From NCBI GenBank assembly GCA_034770075.1, contig CM068384.1:41761182-41825181 (forward strand): DNA of 64,000 nucleotides. Direction: 5' to 3'. The stretch comes from Aralia elata. Lineage: Eukaryota > Streptophyta > Magnoliopsida > Apiales > Araliaceae. Shown piece by piece: positions 32,663 through 43,650 of the stretch; position 1 is the first letter of the stretch, and each line of letters begins with the position of its first letter. The position numbers and the translations under genes are program-made. The notes under the pieces are model-generated. The model made no database searches. It was not told the DNA's origin and saw only the letters and a program-made list of their open reading frames with translations.

Positions 32663-34250
32663 TTAGAAATCAAAATATCCTTTTAAACTATATTTTTTGC
32701 AAGTAACAAATGGTAAACAATAAAGTGGCTTATACATTGGTTTACTATTAATTATTCTAATATTATTATTATTAGTTTTATTTTTCACATTTTTGGTAGG
32801 ATTGTACCCAATTCCTTGTTTATCAAGACTTGATGTTTGAGCACCCAACATTATATTTAAATTTTCTTCTCCTTGAACAAATTTTGCAAAGTCCTTTTTC
32901 AATGATATTATTTCTTCATTATTATTATTTTGTATACTTATTATTTTTCCATCATTAAATGCGTCTATGCAAGTATCTCTTATATTTAGACTTTCTTTTA
33001 GGACTTCATTTTCCTTTTTAAGACCAATGTTTTCTTCATGTAATTGATTTGCACGATTATACAGAATTTTGTTATAGTTATCTAAATAATCATTCTTGAC
33101 ATTTAACCTAGACATTTCGCTTGATGTACAATCTTTAACCATATCCTGTTTTTCTTTACTAAGTGTTTCTACTTCATTCATTAAATCTTTTGTCCAACTT
33201 TCTAAATGAGTAGTTTTTCTTTAAGATATAGCTTCTCATTTTTAAAGCAAGATAATCTTAAATGGTTACCCCAAGAGTTTCATTGTTTACCTTAGATATT
33301 TCTTGGTTGTCTAATCCTGTGAAGCAAAGTTGTGCAGTTTCATCATCTTGATCAGCTTCATGCTCAGATTCATCATTGCTCCATGTCATCAAGGCTCTGC
33401 CTTTTGAATTGTTCCCTTTGTTCTTCTTTTTAAGTTGGAAACAATCTCTTGAAATGACCAGGCCTTCGACATTCAAAGCAGATTTCTTCTTGTTGTTTTT
33501 GTTTGAAGTCCTTGTCGTTAAAGCTTTTTCCTTGAAATTTTGATTGATTGATTCTTTCTTTTGATTAAATCTCTCAACTTTCTGGTCATTAGTGCTATCT
33601 CTTTATCAAAGTCTTCACAATCTCCTTCATTGCAGCTCTCAGCTTGAAGTGCTAAAGCTCTTTTCTTTGGTGTTTCTTCTTCTTCTTCTTCTTCATCATA
33701 TCTTTTGGGTTGGTTCTCAAACTCTTCAAGCTCTCCAAAGAGTGTAAAAGTCTCCATGGTACTAATTGTTGATGAGTCTTGAAGAGTGGTGACTTTTGGA
33801 GCGAACCGTTTGCGTATAACTCTTACCAGCTTTCTGTTAATTTCTCTTTGATCAATTTTCCTCCCAAACATACTAAGTGAATTCATTAGAGTAAGGAACC
33901 TTGCTTAAGCTTCTTTGATCGTCTCATTCTTCTCTAGTTTGAACAATTCATACTTTTTGCATCAACATGCTTAGTTTCACCTCTTTTACCTTAGAAGTTC
34001 CTTCATGACTAATTATAATGGTATCCCGGATTTCTTTCACCATATTGCAAGCAGAAACTTTGTCAATTTCTGATTGGACCATTCTGCTTAGCAGAGTATT
34101 CATGGCTTTCGAGTCGTAGGACACCATATATGATTCATTAGCATCCATTTCCATAAGAGTCTTTAGTCTTCCATCATCATGCCTTGGAATGATGGGTATG
34201 TTGTCAACCACCCACCATTCCCATGGATCCCTGTTGAGATATATCTTCAT
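32663..34250 (-). pseudogene. gag: Copia gag, broken
   Basis: The minus-strand frame from 34250 begins with MKIYLNRDPWEWW, typical of the copia gag N-terminal domain, with an ESYMVSYDSKAMNTLL region. It continues in other frames with an acidic, Lys-rich part (EEEEEETPKKRALALQ, DKEIALMTRKLRDLIKRK). A zinc-knuckle remnant is present near 33470 (GLVISRDCFQLKKKNKG). A long coiled-coil C-terminal region follows (32663-33181). About 530 codons in all, which fits the long gag of SIRE-like elements. Several frameshifts. Confidence 0.75.
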
Positions 34251-34387
34251 TCTGAATTTCTAAAAATTAAAATTCTCACTACCGAGCAACAATGGTGTTT
34301 TGTTAGTGAACTGACCTTCTTGTGAATTGAGGTATGCTATAGGATCTTACCCTACGGTCTGCAAAGACAAACGTTAGTAGAGCCTTG

Positions 34388-34399
34388 CTCTGATACCAA
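34388..34399 (-). other. Copia primer-binding site, tRNA-Met
   Basis: TGGTATCAGAGC on the minus strand, one base from the LTR end at 34401. Confidence 0.88.
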
Positions 34400-34400
34400 A

Positions 34401-35047
34401 TGAAATTTTGTGTGCACACTTAGAAGGGGGGTTGAATAGGTGTATGTGATTGAATTGAATATGTTAGAGTTTACATGTTTAATTTGATGATGAATGTGAT
34501 TAATATATATTTGTACAAGTAAGTTTTATAAAGTCCTTTATGATAATATGATGTACAAGGACTTAGAATAGAAAGATTAAATATGTTAGGTTGATCTTAT
34601 TGAGTTGATCTGATGTATAGTTAATAGGTTTAAATTGATCGATTAGTTACTCTGCCAATTCGTAATGTCAAGATGGATTGCAGAGTCAACTTGTTTTGCA
34701 TCAGATGAATGATCGCAAAGCTCTTGCATTTGTCAAAAAGTTCACCTCAAATCGTAAAGTGAAGATCAGTCCATAGAGTGAACAAAAGATCACAGTGTAA
34801 AGTAAAGACTGGATGTAGAGTACACTTTGAAGTCGTTTCGTAAAGTCTTAATCATAAAGTATCTCAAGGATCGTTCAGTAAAGATAAGATCGTAAAACCA
34901 ACTCTAGAATCGTAAAGTAAATCTTCGTAGAGCTAGAGTACTACTCTCTTTATAAAGCAATATTCATAGAAGAGCAGGATGTAGAGCAAACTCTACGATC
35001 CACAAACTTCGTAGAGCAAAGTCAGGTCTGACAAGAAGACTGACATG
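34401..35047 (-). repeat. Copia 5' LTR
   Basis: On the element strand it likely runs from TGTCAGTCTTCTTG to AAAATTTCA; the left boundary is a guess from the TG...CA rule because the partner LTR is lost. It contains many short CGTAAAGT and CGTAGAGC motifs between 34740 and 35030. Confidence 0.6.
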
Positions 35048-35072
35048 AGAATGTTGTTGATTGAAGGTTCTG

Positions 35073-36350
35073 ATGTGATGAGTAGGTTTTAACCTACGAG
35101 TTTGATATGTCTTTGGCTTAATTTTTTACAGTCTTTAAGTGTTTTTAGTATCTTTTTATTTGTTTTTGTCTTGCTTTTGTAGGTCAATGTTGGCTGCAGG
35201 TTAGAAGGAGAAAAAGTAGCTGGGTGCAGGGAAACCTCGCCGGGGCGAGAATTCAAGGGTTAATTTTCTCGCCGGGGCGAGGACTTTTGTGAAGAGTTTC
35301 TCGCCGGGGCGAGAATGCGGCCGGTGGAATTTTAAAGTTTGTCAGCATTCAGTTATTTTGGAAAAGTGGAAGTGAACAATGATTCTATCTATCATTCTGA
35401 CTGGGAGATTAAAGGAAGATATAAATAGGAGATAATACATTGGAGAAATATATACAACACAGAGATTGAGTTTCCAGAGCTGAGCAAGAAGATTGAAGAT
35501 CAAGTCAAGCATCGTGAGGAATTCAGATTGGAGTGCTAGAGATTATATTGAGTTTTCTTTTAATCTTTTATCTCTGATTTGTAATTAATTATGATGACTT
35601 ATTTTGGTATTCTAGTTTTTATTGTCAGTATGAACTAAACCGTTAGTTAAGGCTACGATTGAACTAATTATGTTCTGAATTAATTATCTATTTAAATCCA
35701 GTTATTCAATTGATGTGAGATCTCTATCTTATTCTATGCTTACTGATTAAATTGTTTGGCCGACAAATAGCATATTATTCTAGATGAATTCGGGAGATAC
35801 AATCTAGGGTTAGAACTGGATAAGGTAGCATGTATTCTTAATTATTTGCATGTGTTAAATAATTAGAATCGTGAAGTGAATAGGGATATCTCTTTACTGC
35901 ATGTAACAATTGGATATTGAAGCTTAATGAATTTAATCCTTTGGTTTTGCATAGGAATATCGCAGATTTAATTGGATTAGATAGATTTATTTGATCACTT
36001 GGAAAAGGACTTATAAATACAATTGAATTTCTGTTAACAACTCCATTGAAGTGCATAACTGGAAAATATAGATAGATTGGTTTATGATAAATAACTGGGG
36101 ATATTATAGTCTTAATCTTTTTAAATCAGAATTTCAACCTTTGTGATAGTTGATAGTGTTACTGTTAACTTAATTAGTTTCAATCAATATTCAAAATTGC
36201 AATCGTTTAATAGAATAGTCATAATCTAAATTGATAGTTGGAGATATAAAACATAGTAATTCCTGTGGGTTCGACACTCGTTCTTATCACTTTATTACTT
36301 GTTGATCGTGTATACTTGCACGTAATTGTTGATTGTGAAATCGGGCAACA
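35073..36350 (+). repeat. Athila 5' LTR
   Basis: Ends ATCGGGCAACA six bases before the primer site. The start is uncertain within a few bases (TGATGTGATGAGTAGG). It carries three copies of CTCGCCGGGGCGAG at 35236, 35268 and 35300, and GGTTCGACACTCG at 36268. Confidence 0.75.
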
Positions 36351-36356
36351 AGTTTT

Positions 36357-36374
36357 TGGCGCCGTTGCCGGGGA
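36357..36374 (+). other. Athila primer-binding site
   Basis: TGGCGCCGTTGCCGGGGA, the tRNA-Asp-type primer site typical of Athila elements. Confidence 0.9.
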
Positions 36375-36478
36375 TTATTTGTGTTTATAATTTTCAATTT
36401 CAGTTTAATTAACTCTGTTCTAATTAAGCAAACTTATTTTTCTTTTGTTTCTTATTTCAGGTGACTTTTGATTCGTTT

Positions 36479-38122
36479 ATGCAAATGCGATCAAAACAAC
36501 CGGAACTTGTGCAGTGTGAGGATCATCTTGAGAAAAAGCTACGTCAGTTGAGAAAATTCTGTCAGGAAACAATTGAGAAAGAGAATATGGCTAACGAAGA
36601 ACATAAATCATTGAGGGACTATGCTATGCCTAAGATAGACGAGATCAAATCGAGCATCACGAGACCAGTCATCACCGCTAACTCCTTCGAGATCAAGCCA
36701 GGAACAATTCATATGCTTCAGAATGCAGTACAGTTTGGGGTATTAGCTAACGATGATCCGAATGAACACTTGGTTAGCTTTTTAGAGATCTGTGATACAT
36801 TCAAATATCCCAATGTGTCAAATGATGCAGTGAGATTACGTCTATTTCCGTTCACACTAAGAGATAAGGCAAAGACTTGGTTGCATTCACTTCTGCCAGG
36901 ATCCATCACAACTTGGGATGATCTAGCTCAGAAATTCCTAGCGAAATTCTTTCCGCCAGCTAAGTCGGCTAAGTTGAGAAACGAGATTTCTACATTTGGG
37001 CAACATCATGGAGAGTCATTATACGAGGCTTGGGAAAGGTTCAAGGAGTTATTGAGGAAATGTCCACATCATGGGCTACCCAAGTGGCTACAAGTTCAGA
37101 CATTCTACAATGGGTTGAATAATGACACTCGAACATGCATTGATGCTACTGCGGGAGGGGCACTTATGGATAAAAATTTTGAGGAAGCTTTCACTCTGTT
37201 AGAGACTATGGCTACAAATAACTATCAATAGCCGACTTCCAAAATGAATCAACAAAAGGTAGCTGGAGTATTTGAAGTAGATGCGGTCACGGCTCTAACA
37301 ACTCAGATGACAGCCATGTCTAAGAAGATTGAAGCTTTGGCAGAATCGAAAGTCCAGCAAGTAGCCTATGTGTGTGAGTTATGTGCAGGTGCACATCCGA
37401 TGGAGTATTGTGCCATTAATCCGGAATCGGTACAGTATTTGGGGAGTTATAACAGACCGCAACAGCCTTATCAGAATTAATGCTTATAATTCGGGGTGGA
37501 AGAATCATCCGGGTTTCTTTTGGAGCAATAACACTCAGACTCAAAATCCAGCTCCAAGATCACAGAATCCCCCAGGTTTTCAGAACCAAGCTCCACAACA
37601 TGCAGAAAGAAAACCGAGTTTAGAAGAATCATTGGCAAGATTCATCACAGCGTCTGAGAAAAGAATCAATGATCAAGATAAGTTGTTAACTCAGGTAGAT
37701 TTGAATGTGAAAAGTCAGGCAGTGTCAATTAGGAACTTGGAAAATCAGCTGGGACAGTTGGCTCATGTTTTGAACAATCGACCACAAGGAGCGCTTCCAA
37801 GCGATACAGAGATTAACCCAAGAACGGATGGAAAAGAACATTGCAAGGCTGTCACATTAAGGAGTGGAAAGGAGCTTCCGGATACGGTAAAAGGAAATTC
37901 AAAACCAGAAACAGTTGTGGAGAATGAAGATGAGGAAGCCCCGGCGAAAAGTAAGGCGAATGAAGCAGAAAAGGTGAAGGATACAGGTTCGGAGGCAAAG
38001 TCAAAAGAACTCAAGCCAGATAGTGTAGTGCCTCCTGTACCATTCCCTCAAAGATTGTAGAAAGCTAAGTTAGATAAGCAATTTTCCAGATTCTTAGATG
38101 TTTTCAAGAAACTGCACATTAA
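36479..38122 (+). pseudogene. gag: Athila gag, broken
   Basis: The first ATG is at 36479; a GTG further upstream is not a likely plant start. CTTATTTCAG lies just before it and could be a splice acceptor. Motifs in order: HMLQNAVQFGVLANDDPNEH, LRLFPFTLRDKAKTWLHSL, W(D)DLAQKFLAKFFPPAKSAK, ESLYEAWERFKELLRKCPHHG, DATAGGALMDKNFEEA. A TAG at 37229 stops the frame. It continues with a Cys/His region (CELCAGAHPMEYC), a frameshift near 37478, then LENQLGQLAHVL, VTLRSGKELP and PVPFPQRL. The frame is cut at 38122 by the CACTA insertion and resumes at 57778 (PFAEALEQIPSYAKF). Confidence 0.88.
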
Positions 38123-38136
38123 ACTACAACAAAAAA

Positions 38137-38449
38137 GCTTATCAGCGACCGCCTATCAGCGACCGCTAGCGGTCGCTGATAGATATCTGCGACTGAACCC
38201 GGTCGCTGATAAGTGTCGCAGATAATCTGGTCGCTGGTGTGCACATCAGCGACCACTTTCAGCGACCGACATATCTGCGACCGTTAATAGCGACCGTCGC
38301 CGTCGCTAAGCTGAGTCATCCTGAGTCAGTTCTCATGAGTGACGTGGCACCGTGGCAGCGACCGGTAATAGCGACCGACGCGGTCGCTAATAATGACTTT
38401 ATATTAGCGACCGCACAAATGTATTAGCGACCGCATGCGGTCGCTGATG
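38137..38449. repeat. CACTA left subterminal repeat region
   Basis: Dense copies of (A)GCGACCG(C) and its complement, several as back-to-back palindromes (AGCGACCGCTAGCGGTCGCT at 38156). In CACTA elements such motifs bind the element-encoded TNPA protein. This is the 3' end relative to the genes. Confidence 0.88.
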
Positions 38450-39219
38450 TTGAATTTTAAAAAAAAAATTGCAGTATTTTATGGATTTCCCAAAAAAACT
38501 GTACCTGTTTTGTACCTATTTTATATCCCAACACACAACAGTATATATAAACATTCATCCAAGATTTATATGTAACGAATGCAATTTTTATGATTGAATA
38601 AAAATATTTATTGAGTTATATAAATATTTTTATTAATTTATTGAGTTAAATGTGGGTATTTGTTGAGTTTAATAATGTTAAATATTATTTAAATGTGATT
38701 TGTTATGTTTATTCTAATTTAATTTAATGATTAAATTAGATGATGAAAAGGATTATATGTTATAATGTTTTATTAAAATAAATGAAAGGAGTTTTAATTT
38801 TGTTTTTCCAAACTAGGCCTTATGACCTTTGGTTGGAAAAATGAGTTATTTTATTTGTGTTTTGCCAAACAAGCCTTTAGTTAGAATAATGGGTTATTTT
38901 AATCTTGCTTTGCCAAACAAGCCTTATGGCTTTTGAAATTTTATAACTGATGATACGTTATTATTGTATTAAGTATCAGTTTTTATTTTAGTTTTTAATT
39001 TGCATCAGTTTTTTAAAAGAAAGTACGTCAGTTGAAAGAAAAGAAAAGAGAAGAACAGAGAGAAAAGAAGAAGAACATCAGAGTTTGAGAGAAAACAGAG
39101 AGCAGAGCTTGAGAATTTGAGAGTTGAGAGAAAAGAGAGAATTTGAGAGAGAAGCTTGGAGATTGGAGAAAGAATTTCCAAAACCAAGGAAGCTTAATCA
39201 AATTTCTAAGAATTTGAAG

Positions 39220-40969
39220 GTATAAACTATTTACTATGTTTTATTTTCTCTATATATGAATTTATATGCTAAATTCATGAATTACTTGGTTAAAAATGTT
39301 AGAACGCATGTGTTAGATGGTTATGTGATGATTATAGGTTAATTTGAATGGTTAATTCATGAAAATATGTCTTTGAAATCAGTTTCTAGTTTTTTTTACA
39401 GAGTTTACTTCATGAATTGGATATATGTATGAAAATTGATGCTTAAATTAGTTGTTATTCGATAGATTAATAATTGTTTGTGATTGTATGATGAAAAACA
39501 TGAGTAATGCAAAAAGAATTGTTTTAATTGGTTGAAAAATGAGTTTACAGAGTTTGATTTTATTAAAATGGTTAAAACTTGAATATTTGGTTTTAACAGT
39601 GAATTTTGGTTTAAATTGGTTAATCATGTGTTTTATAATGCTTAGATTGATTAGAAACATGTTGGGTAAATGTTTTGTATCTTATATGATGTCTAGATAT
39701 ACTTAATTTGTTTTCTGGATGGTAGAATTCGGAAAATTTTGGCCAAATTTGGCCTAAGTTTTCACTGGTTCGCGAGCTGGGGAAGACGACAGTCAAGTCT
39801 ATCGCCCCGGCGATAGAAATGAACTGATTTCTTCGCCCCAGCGACATCGTCGCCCCGGCGACAAAATAGTTAAGCAAAATGCCGCCCCGGCGATAGACTC
39901 GCCCCGGCGACAATTTTGTTAAGTTTTTCTCGCCCCGGCGAGAAACACTACTGTTTTAAAAAAAAAAATATTATTTTATTCTTGGAAGTTATGATGCATA
40001 ATTAAACTTATTAATGTGACTAATGTATTACCAAGATGGTTGCTAAACTAGTATTTGTTGACTATGGTATGCTAAATGAGATAAAGAGCAAGCCTTAAAT
40101 GCTTTTAATTTTGTGACTAATTATGTTACAATTTTATAATTAAATGTTTAGGTTGTTTAAGGATCGTGAATTACTTAAATTTGTAATCTACGCTTGAGGC
40201 AAGTTTTCCTCCCTTAAACTTGAAAGTTATTTATAGCAAGTTTCCTTATCTCAACTTATTACTTTTACGTTGAGCAAGTTTTCTTTCTTTAAACTTGTTA
40301 AATTATTATAGCAAGTTTTCTATTTCTTAAGCTTGTTATTATTTCAACAAGTTTACTTCCTTTGAGTGAATTAATTAACCTTAGCTTATTGTTATTCAAG
40401 CAAGGCTGATATCATGTTGAGTAATTATATTTTGTTTCAGATATTATTTATTCAGTCTTTGATTATCATTCAAACTTCGAATACAAACTTTACTAAAGAA
40501 ACTAGACTAGCAAACCCTTATTGATTCAGCTAGTCCTTAGTTGATGTGCGTTTCAAAGACTTAGAATGTTTTCTATACTTGTTCCAAGCCAATTTTCTTT
40601 TTGGTATGGATTCAGACGATAAACTGAGATGAACAACCCTATTATAGGGGATTACTTACGCGACAGCGTTAAAATGTTTGTGCACAATACATTGTACAAA
40701 GGGCTGATCCCCCTGAGTACGAGATGTTGGTCCATAGTCTTTATGACTGTTAAAGGTTACAGTAGAAATACTTGTCAACCTAGGACATAGTTCGAGGTCT
40801 TGTGACCCTCAGATAAAATTTCTATATTTTGAAATCTATCTTTCCGTGAATCGAGCTTTCTAACGAACTCTTAGACTGTTATTCCTCATTTGAAATCCTT
40901 TTCATTTAAATATTGTTGTTATCATACTTGTGAGCAATTGTTTGCTCACTCTTGCACTAATCATTTCAG
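39220..40969 (+). other. Candidate intron inside the LTR
   Basis: Donor AAG|GTATAAAC and acceptor TAATCATTTCAG|CTAAG, 1,750 bases. Same logic and landmarks as 3669-6006. Unproven without RNA data. Confidence 0.4.
39799..39942. repeat. GC palindrome array in LTR
   Basis: Six copies of CGCCCC(G/A)GCG in 144 bases, most with matched flanks: CTATCGCC CC GGCGATAG, GTCGCC CC GGCGAC, CTCGCC CC GGCGAG. The 3' LTR has the same array at 48531-48674. Confidence 0.9.
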
Positions 40970-41286
40970 CTAAGCCCGAGAAGCAGGACGAGCCGTCCAC
41001 CAGTAAGGGCAAGGGCAAGATGCAGAAATAGTTTCTAGATTTATTAATTAATTGATGAAACATTTGTACCAGACTTGTTTTTAGACTTTTTTTTTATATA
41101 TTCCGCATTTGATGTATTAAGGTTGTGGTGACCTGGGATTTTAATTATTGATGTAACCCGGTTTGGGAGATGATTAATTAAGTTTATTTTAATTGCTTAA
41201 TTATGGGTAGTTAGATGTGAATGAATGGGATAGTGAACACCAAATCAAGGGGAAATTAAGTACCCAGATTTGGGGGTGTCACAGGT

Positions 41287-41298
41287 TGGTATCAGAGC
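41287..41298 (+). other. Chromovirus primer-binding site, tRNA-Met
   Basis: TGGTATCAGAGC, three bases after the 5' LTR. Confidence 0.92.
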
Positions 41299-41531
41299 TG
41301 TAGGTTATGAACCTTTAGGTGGGGAAAACCTTAGGGTAGTAGCCTTTTAGAAGATAGAGAATATAGTGGTGATAAACTCTTATCGAGTTCTAAGGATATG
41401 AATTACGGAAATTCATAAAAGACAACAAAATGATTATGTGCTATGTGCTTATTTGATAATAAACTTATGTGCTCGCGAGTACTATCGAGTATTGTCAATT
41501 AGTAATTAAAACTTAAAACTTTGTTGTCAGG

Positions 41532-42131
41532 ATGACTGAAAGAGGAGAGCCCAGCCAGACTAGGGAGGAGGAGCCCCGAGATATTCACGTGGTTCATGAG
41601 CAGCTAGTGCAGAGGGAGCTATCTCCATTGGTTACAGTTACAGGTCACGAGTATGAGCCTGAGACTGATCCTGAGGAGGACCCTGAGGAGGATCCGGAGG
41701 AGGACCCTGAAGAGGTTGAGGAGGAGGAGGAAGACCCTGAGGGGATATCATTATCTACTTTGGGTGTTCAGATGTACGAACAGGTGTATGATCGCAACAT
41801 AGAGTTGCAGGACAGAGTGGAGGAGTTAGAGAGGCAGCTGGCGGAGCGACAGTCTGATTTGGAGCAGAAGAGCAGTGAGATTGTGGAGCTAGACATACGT
41901 CTTGGAGACGTGGAGTGGAAGTTGGTTCATGTAGAGAGTGATAAGGAGGAGTTAGAGGAACAGGCTGCAGAACGTCAAACCACTCTAGAGCAGAAGGATG
42001 CTGAGATCCAAGACCTTTCTTCACGTCTTGCAGAGGCTGAGCAGAGGCTAGCACAGTCTGAGTATCGACGCGGACAGTTGATAGCCAGGAATGAGATTGT
42101 ACGAGATGAGTTGAAAGAGGGAGTCAGCTAA
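41532..42131 (+). CDS. Pre-gag acidic coiled-coil ORF (chromovirus)
   Basis: A 199-codon frame whose ATG follows GTTGTCAGG, a good splice acceptor. Residues about 45-70 are an acidic DPEEDPEE repeat. Residues about 75-195 form a long heptad-like coiled coil (RVEELERQLAERQ, DVEWKLVHVES, RLAEAEQRLAQSE). Past the stop, coding potential continues in other frames: KRARAETAWLREADRADR to about 42278, then RHPDVMDRRMMTRIYGAG to a TAG at 42380. The original protein was therefore longer and two small frameshifts cut it. The tail matches the end of the ORF at 6807-7373. It lies between primer site and gag. No domain recognised. Confidence 0.7.
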   Translation: MTERGEPSQTREEEPRDIHVVHEQLVQRELSPLVTVTGHEYEPETDPEEDPEEDPEEDPEEVEEEEEDPEGISLSTLGVQMYEQVYDRNIELQDRVEELERQLAERQSDLEQKSSEIVELDIRLGDVEWKLVHVESDKEELEEQAAERQTTLEQKDAEIQDLSSRLAEAEQRLAQSEYRRGQLIARNEIVRDELKEGVS

Positions 42132-42380
42132 GCGGGCGAGAGCGGAGACAGCTTGGCTGAGGGAGGCTGATCGTGCAGATCGTGTTGAGTGTGAAATGCG
42201 GTCAAAGAAGGCCAAGATTGATGAGATGGGAGTATATTTTTCATACTACCATAGACAGAGCTCAAGATCGAGCTAAATCGTCATCCAGATGTGATGGATC
42301 GTAGGATGATGACACGCATTTATGGAGCAGGAACACCAGGAAGCTGTACGTCGTGGGATGTCATCATAGATTATGATTAG

Positions 42381-42666
42381 TTATGTTATTATGAAATTTA
42401 TGAGTTAATAAGTTGATTAATCCCAGTTTATTTAATGGGATAGAATAATGATGTAATCCTGGAACTTTGTGATTTCAGGATAGATGATTTGATGTAAATA
42501 ACTACGATGTTATCTCTATTATGTTTTTAAGCAGTTAATGAATAAAAATGTGAAAGTTTATCAGATGTGTTATGTATTTAAGTGTTGTTCATAAATGTTT
42601 AAGTTAAGACTTTAAATGTTTGAGTAATTGAGCAATAGTTAAATAACGAGAATACTTAACAGTAAA
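42381..42666 (+). other. Spacer between pre-gag ORF and gag
   Basis: AT-rich, no ORF. It ends in AATACTTAACAG|TAAAATG, a possible splice acceptor just before the gag start. Confidence 0.4.
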
Positions 42667-43650
42667 ATGCCTCCAAGAAGACAACCAACACGTCAACATA
42701 CCCCCGAGGGATCTACTAACAACGAAGAAGCCAACGCTAATCCCATGCAGCAGCTGGTAAATTTGTTAACGGGAGCCTTTGCGAACCAACCCCAAGCGCA
42801 GGCCACGACCTTCAAAGACTTCAAGGCTGTCGGACCTCCAGAATTTCAGGGCTCCATGAATCCGATTGAAGCTCAAACATGGATCATGGAGATGGAGAAA
42901 GTGTTCGATGTCGCCAGAGTCGGTGAAGACCAGAAAACGGCATTTGCGACATTCATGCTGAAATCAGAAGCCAGCTACTGGTGGCAGGCAAACAAAACTC
43001 GTGGTGGTCAGGGTATAATACCGTGGGAGCGGTTTAAAGAAATATTTTTCGAGACATACTTCCCAGTTAGCGCGCAGAACCAGATGGAAGTGCAGTTCCT
43101 AGAGCTGAAGCAAGGTACTATGACGGTACCTGAATATGCTGCAAAGTTCAATGAGCTGGCAAGGTTTGCGCCATATCAGGTTAACACGGATGAGCGGAAG
43201 GCTAGGAGATTTGAGCAGGGACTGAAAACCCTGGTTATATAGTAGAGTTTCGTTGTTTCAACTAAGTTCATTTGCGGCAGTGCAGTGCTAGAAAAGGCAA
43301 TTATCGCTGAAGGAGGCAGTGATGCTCTGTCAAAGTACAACCAGGAGCAGAAGAAAAAGAAGAATGAGAATGAAAACAAAGCAAGTGGTAGCCATGGGGG
43401 CAGTAATCAGAAAAGGAAGTGGAATGATAGTAACTCTGTGGGAAGTCAGCAGGGTAATCAGAAGAAGAAGATAGAGGTGTGCAGCAACTGTGGGAAGAGC
43501 CATATGGGTGCTTGTTTGAAGGGTAAGCGGGTGTGCTTCAACTGTGGACAAGAGGGCCATATTTCACCAAATTGCCCTAATCCGAAGAAAGGAGCATGTT
43601 TCATTTGCGGGTCGAAGGATCACTTTGCCAGAGAGTGCCCTAAGAAAACA
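42667..43650 (+). pseudogene. gag: Chromovirus gag, two small frameshifts
   Basis: ATG 42667. Capsid motifs FKAVGPPEFQG, EASYWWQ, LKQGTMTVPEYAAKFNELARFAP are followed by a frame break near 43229 (an extra A in AAAACCC) that is compensated near 43280, so the downstream frame is the original one. The nucleocapsid part has three zinc knuckles: CSNCGKSHMGAC, CFNCGQEGHISPNC and CFICGSKDHFAREC. Apart from the short out-of-frame patch with two stops it is full length, about 330 codons. Confidence 0.9.

Larger units (their letters stand above)
29292..35047 (-). mobile_element. SIRE-like Ty1/copia element, left end lost
   Basis: 5' LTR (34401-35047), tRNA-Met primer site, gag, protease, integrase, RT and RNase H in copia order on the minus strand. 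The RNase H end and 3' LTR are missing because the Athila LTR begins at 29291. The long gag, the linker between integrase and RT, and the protease context (MLDSGCSRHMT) suggest the SIRE/Maximus lineage; the lineage call is an inference. Confidence 0.85.
38571..41283 (+). repeat. Chromovirus 5' LTR
   Basis: TGTAACGAATGC to GGGGGTGTCACA. It contains a purine-rich leader (about 39030-39200), a candidate donor GAAG|GTATAAAC (39219/39220), six GC palindromes (39799-39942), CAAGTT/AACTTG hairpins (40190-40370), the GATGAACAACC/GGGCTGATCC block (40628-40720), an acceptor ATTTCAG (40969) and a GGGCAAGGGCAAG segment (about 41008). Confidence 0.95.

Noticed and set aside
38116..38125. Exact CACTA target duplication
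   Set aside because: The bases flanking ACTACAAC (TTAA) and GTAGT (ACC) do not give a clean 3-bp match, so I do not claim one.
41755..42054. Minus-strand ORF of 99 codons
   Set aside because: Shadow of the pre-gag coiled-coil ORF on the other strand; no domain or context.
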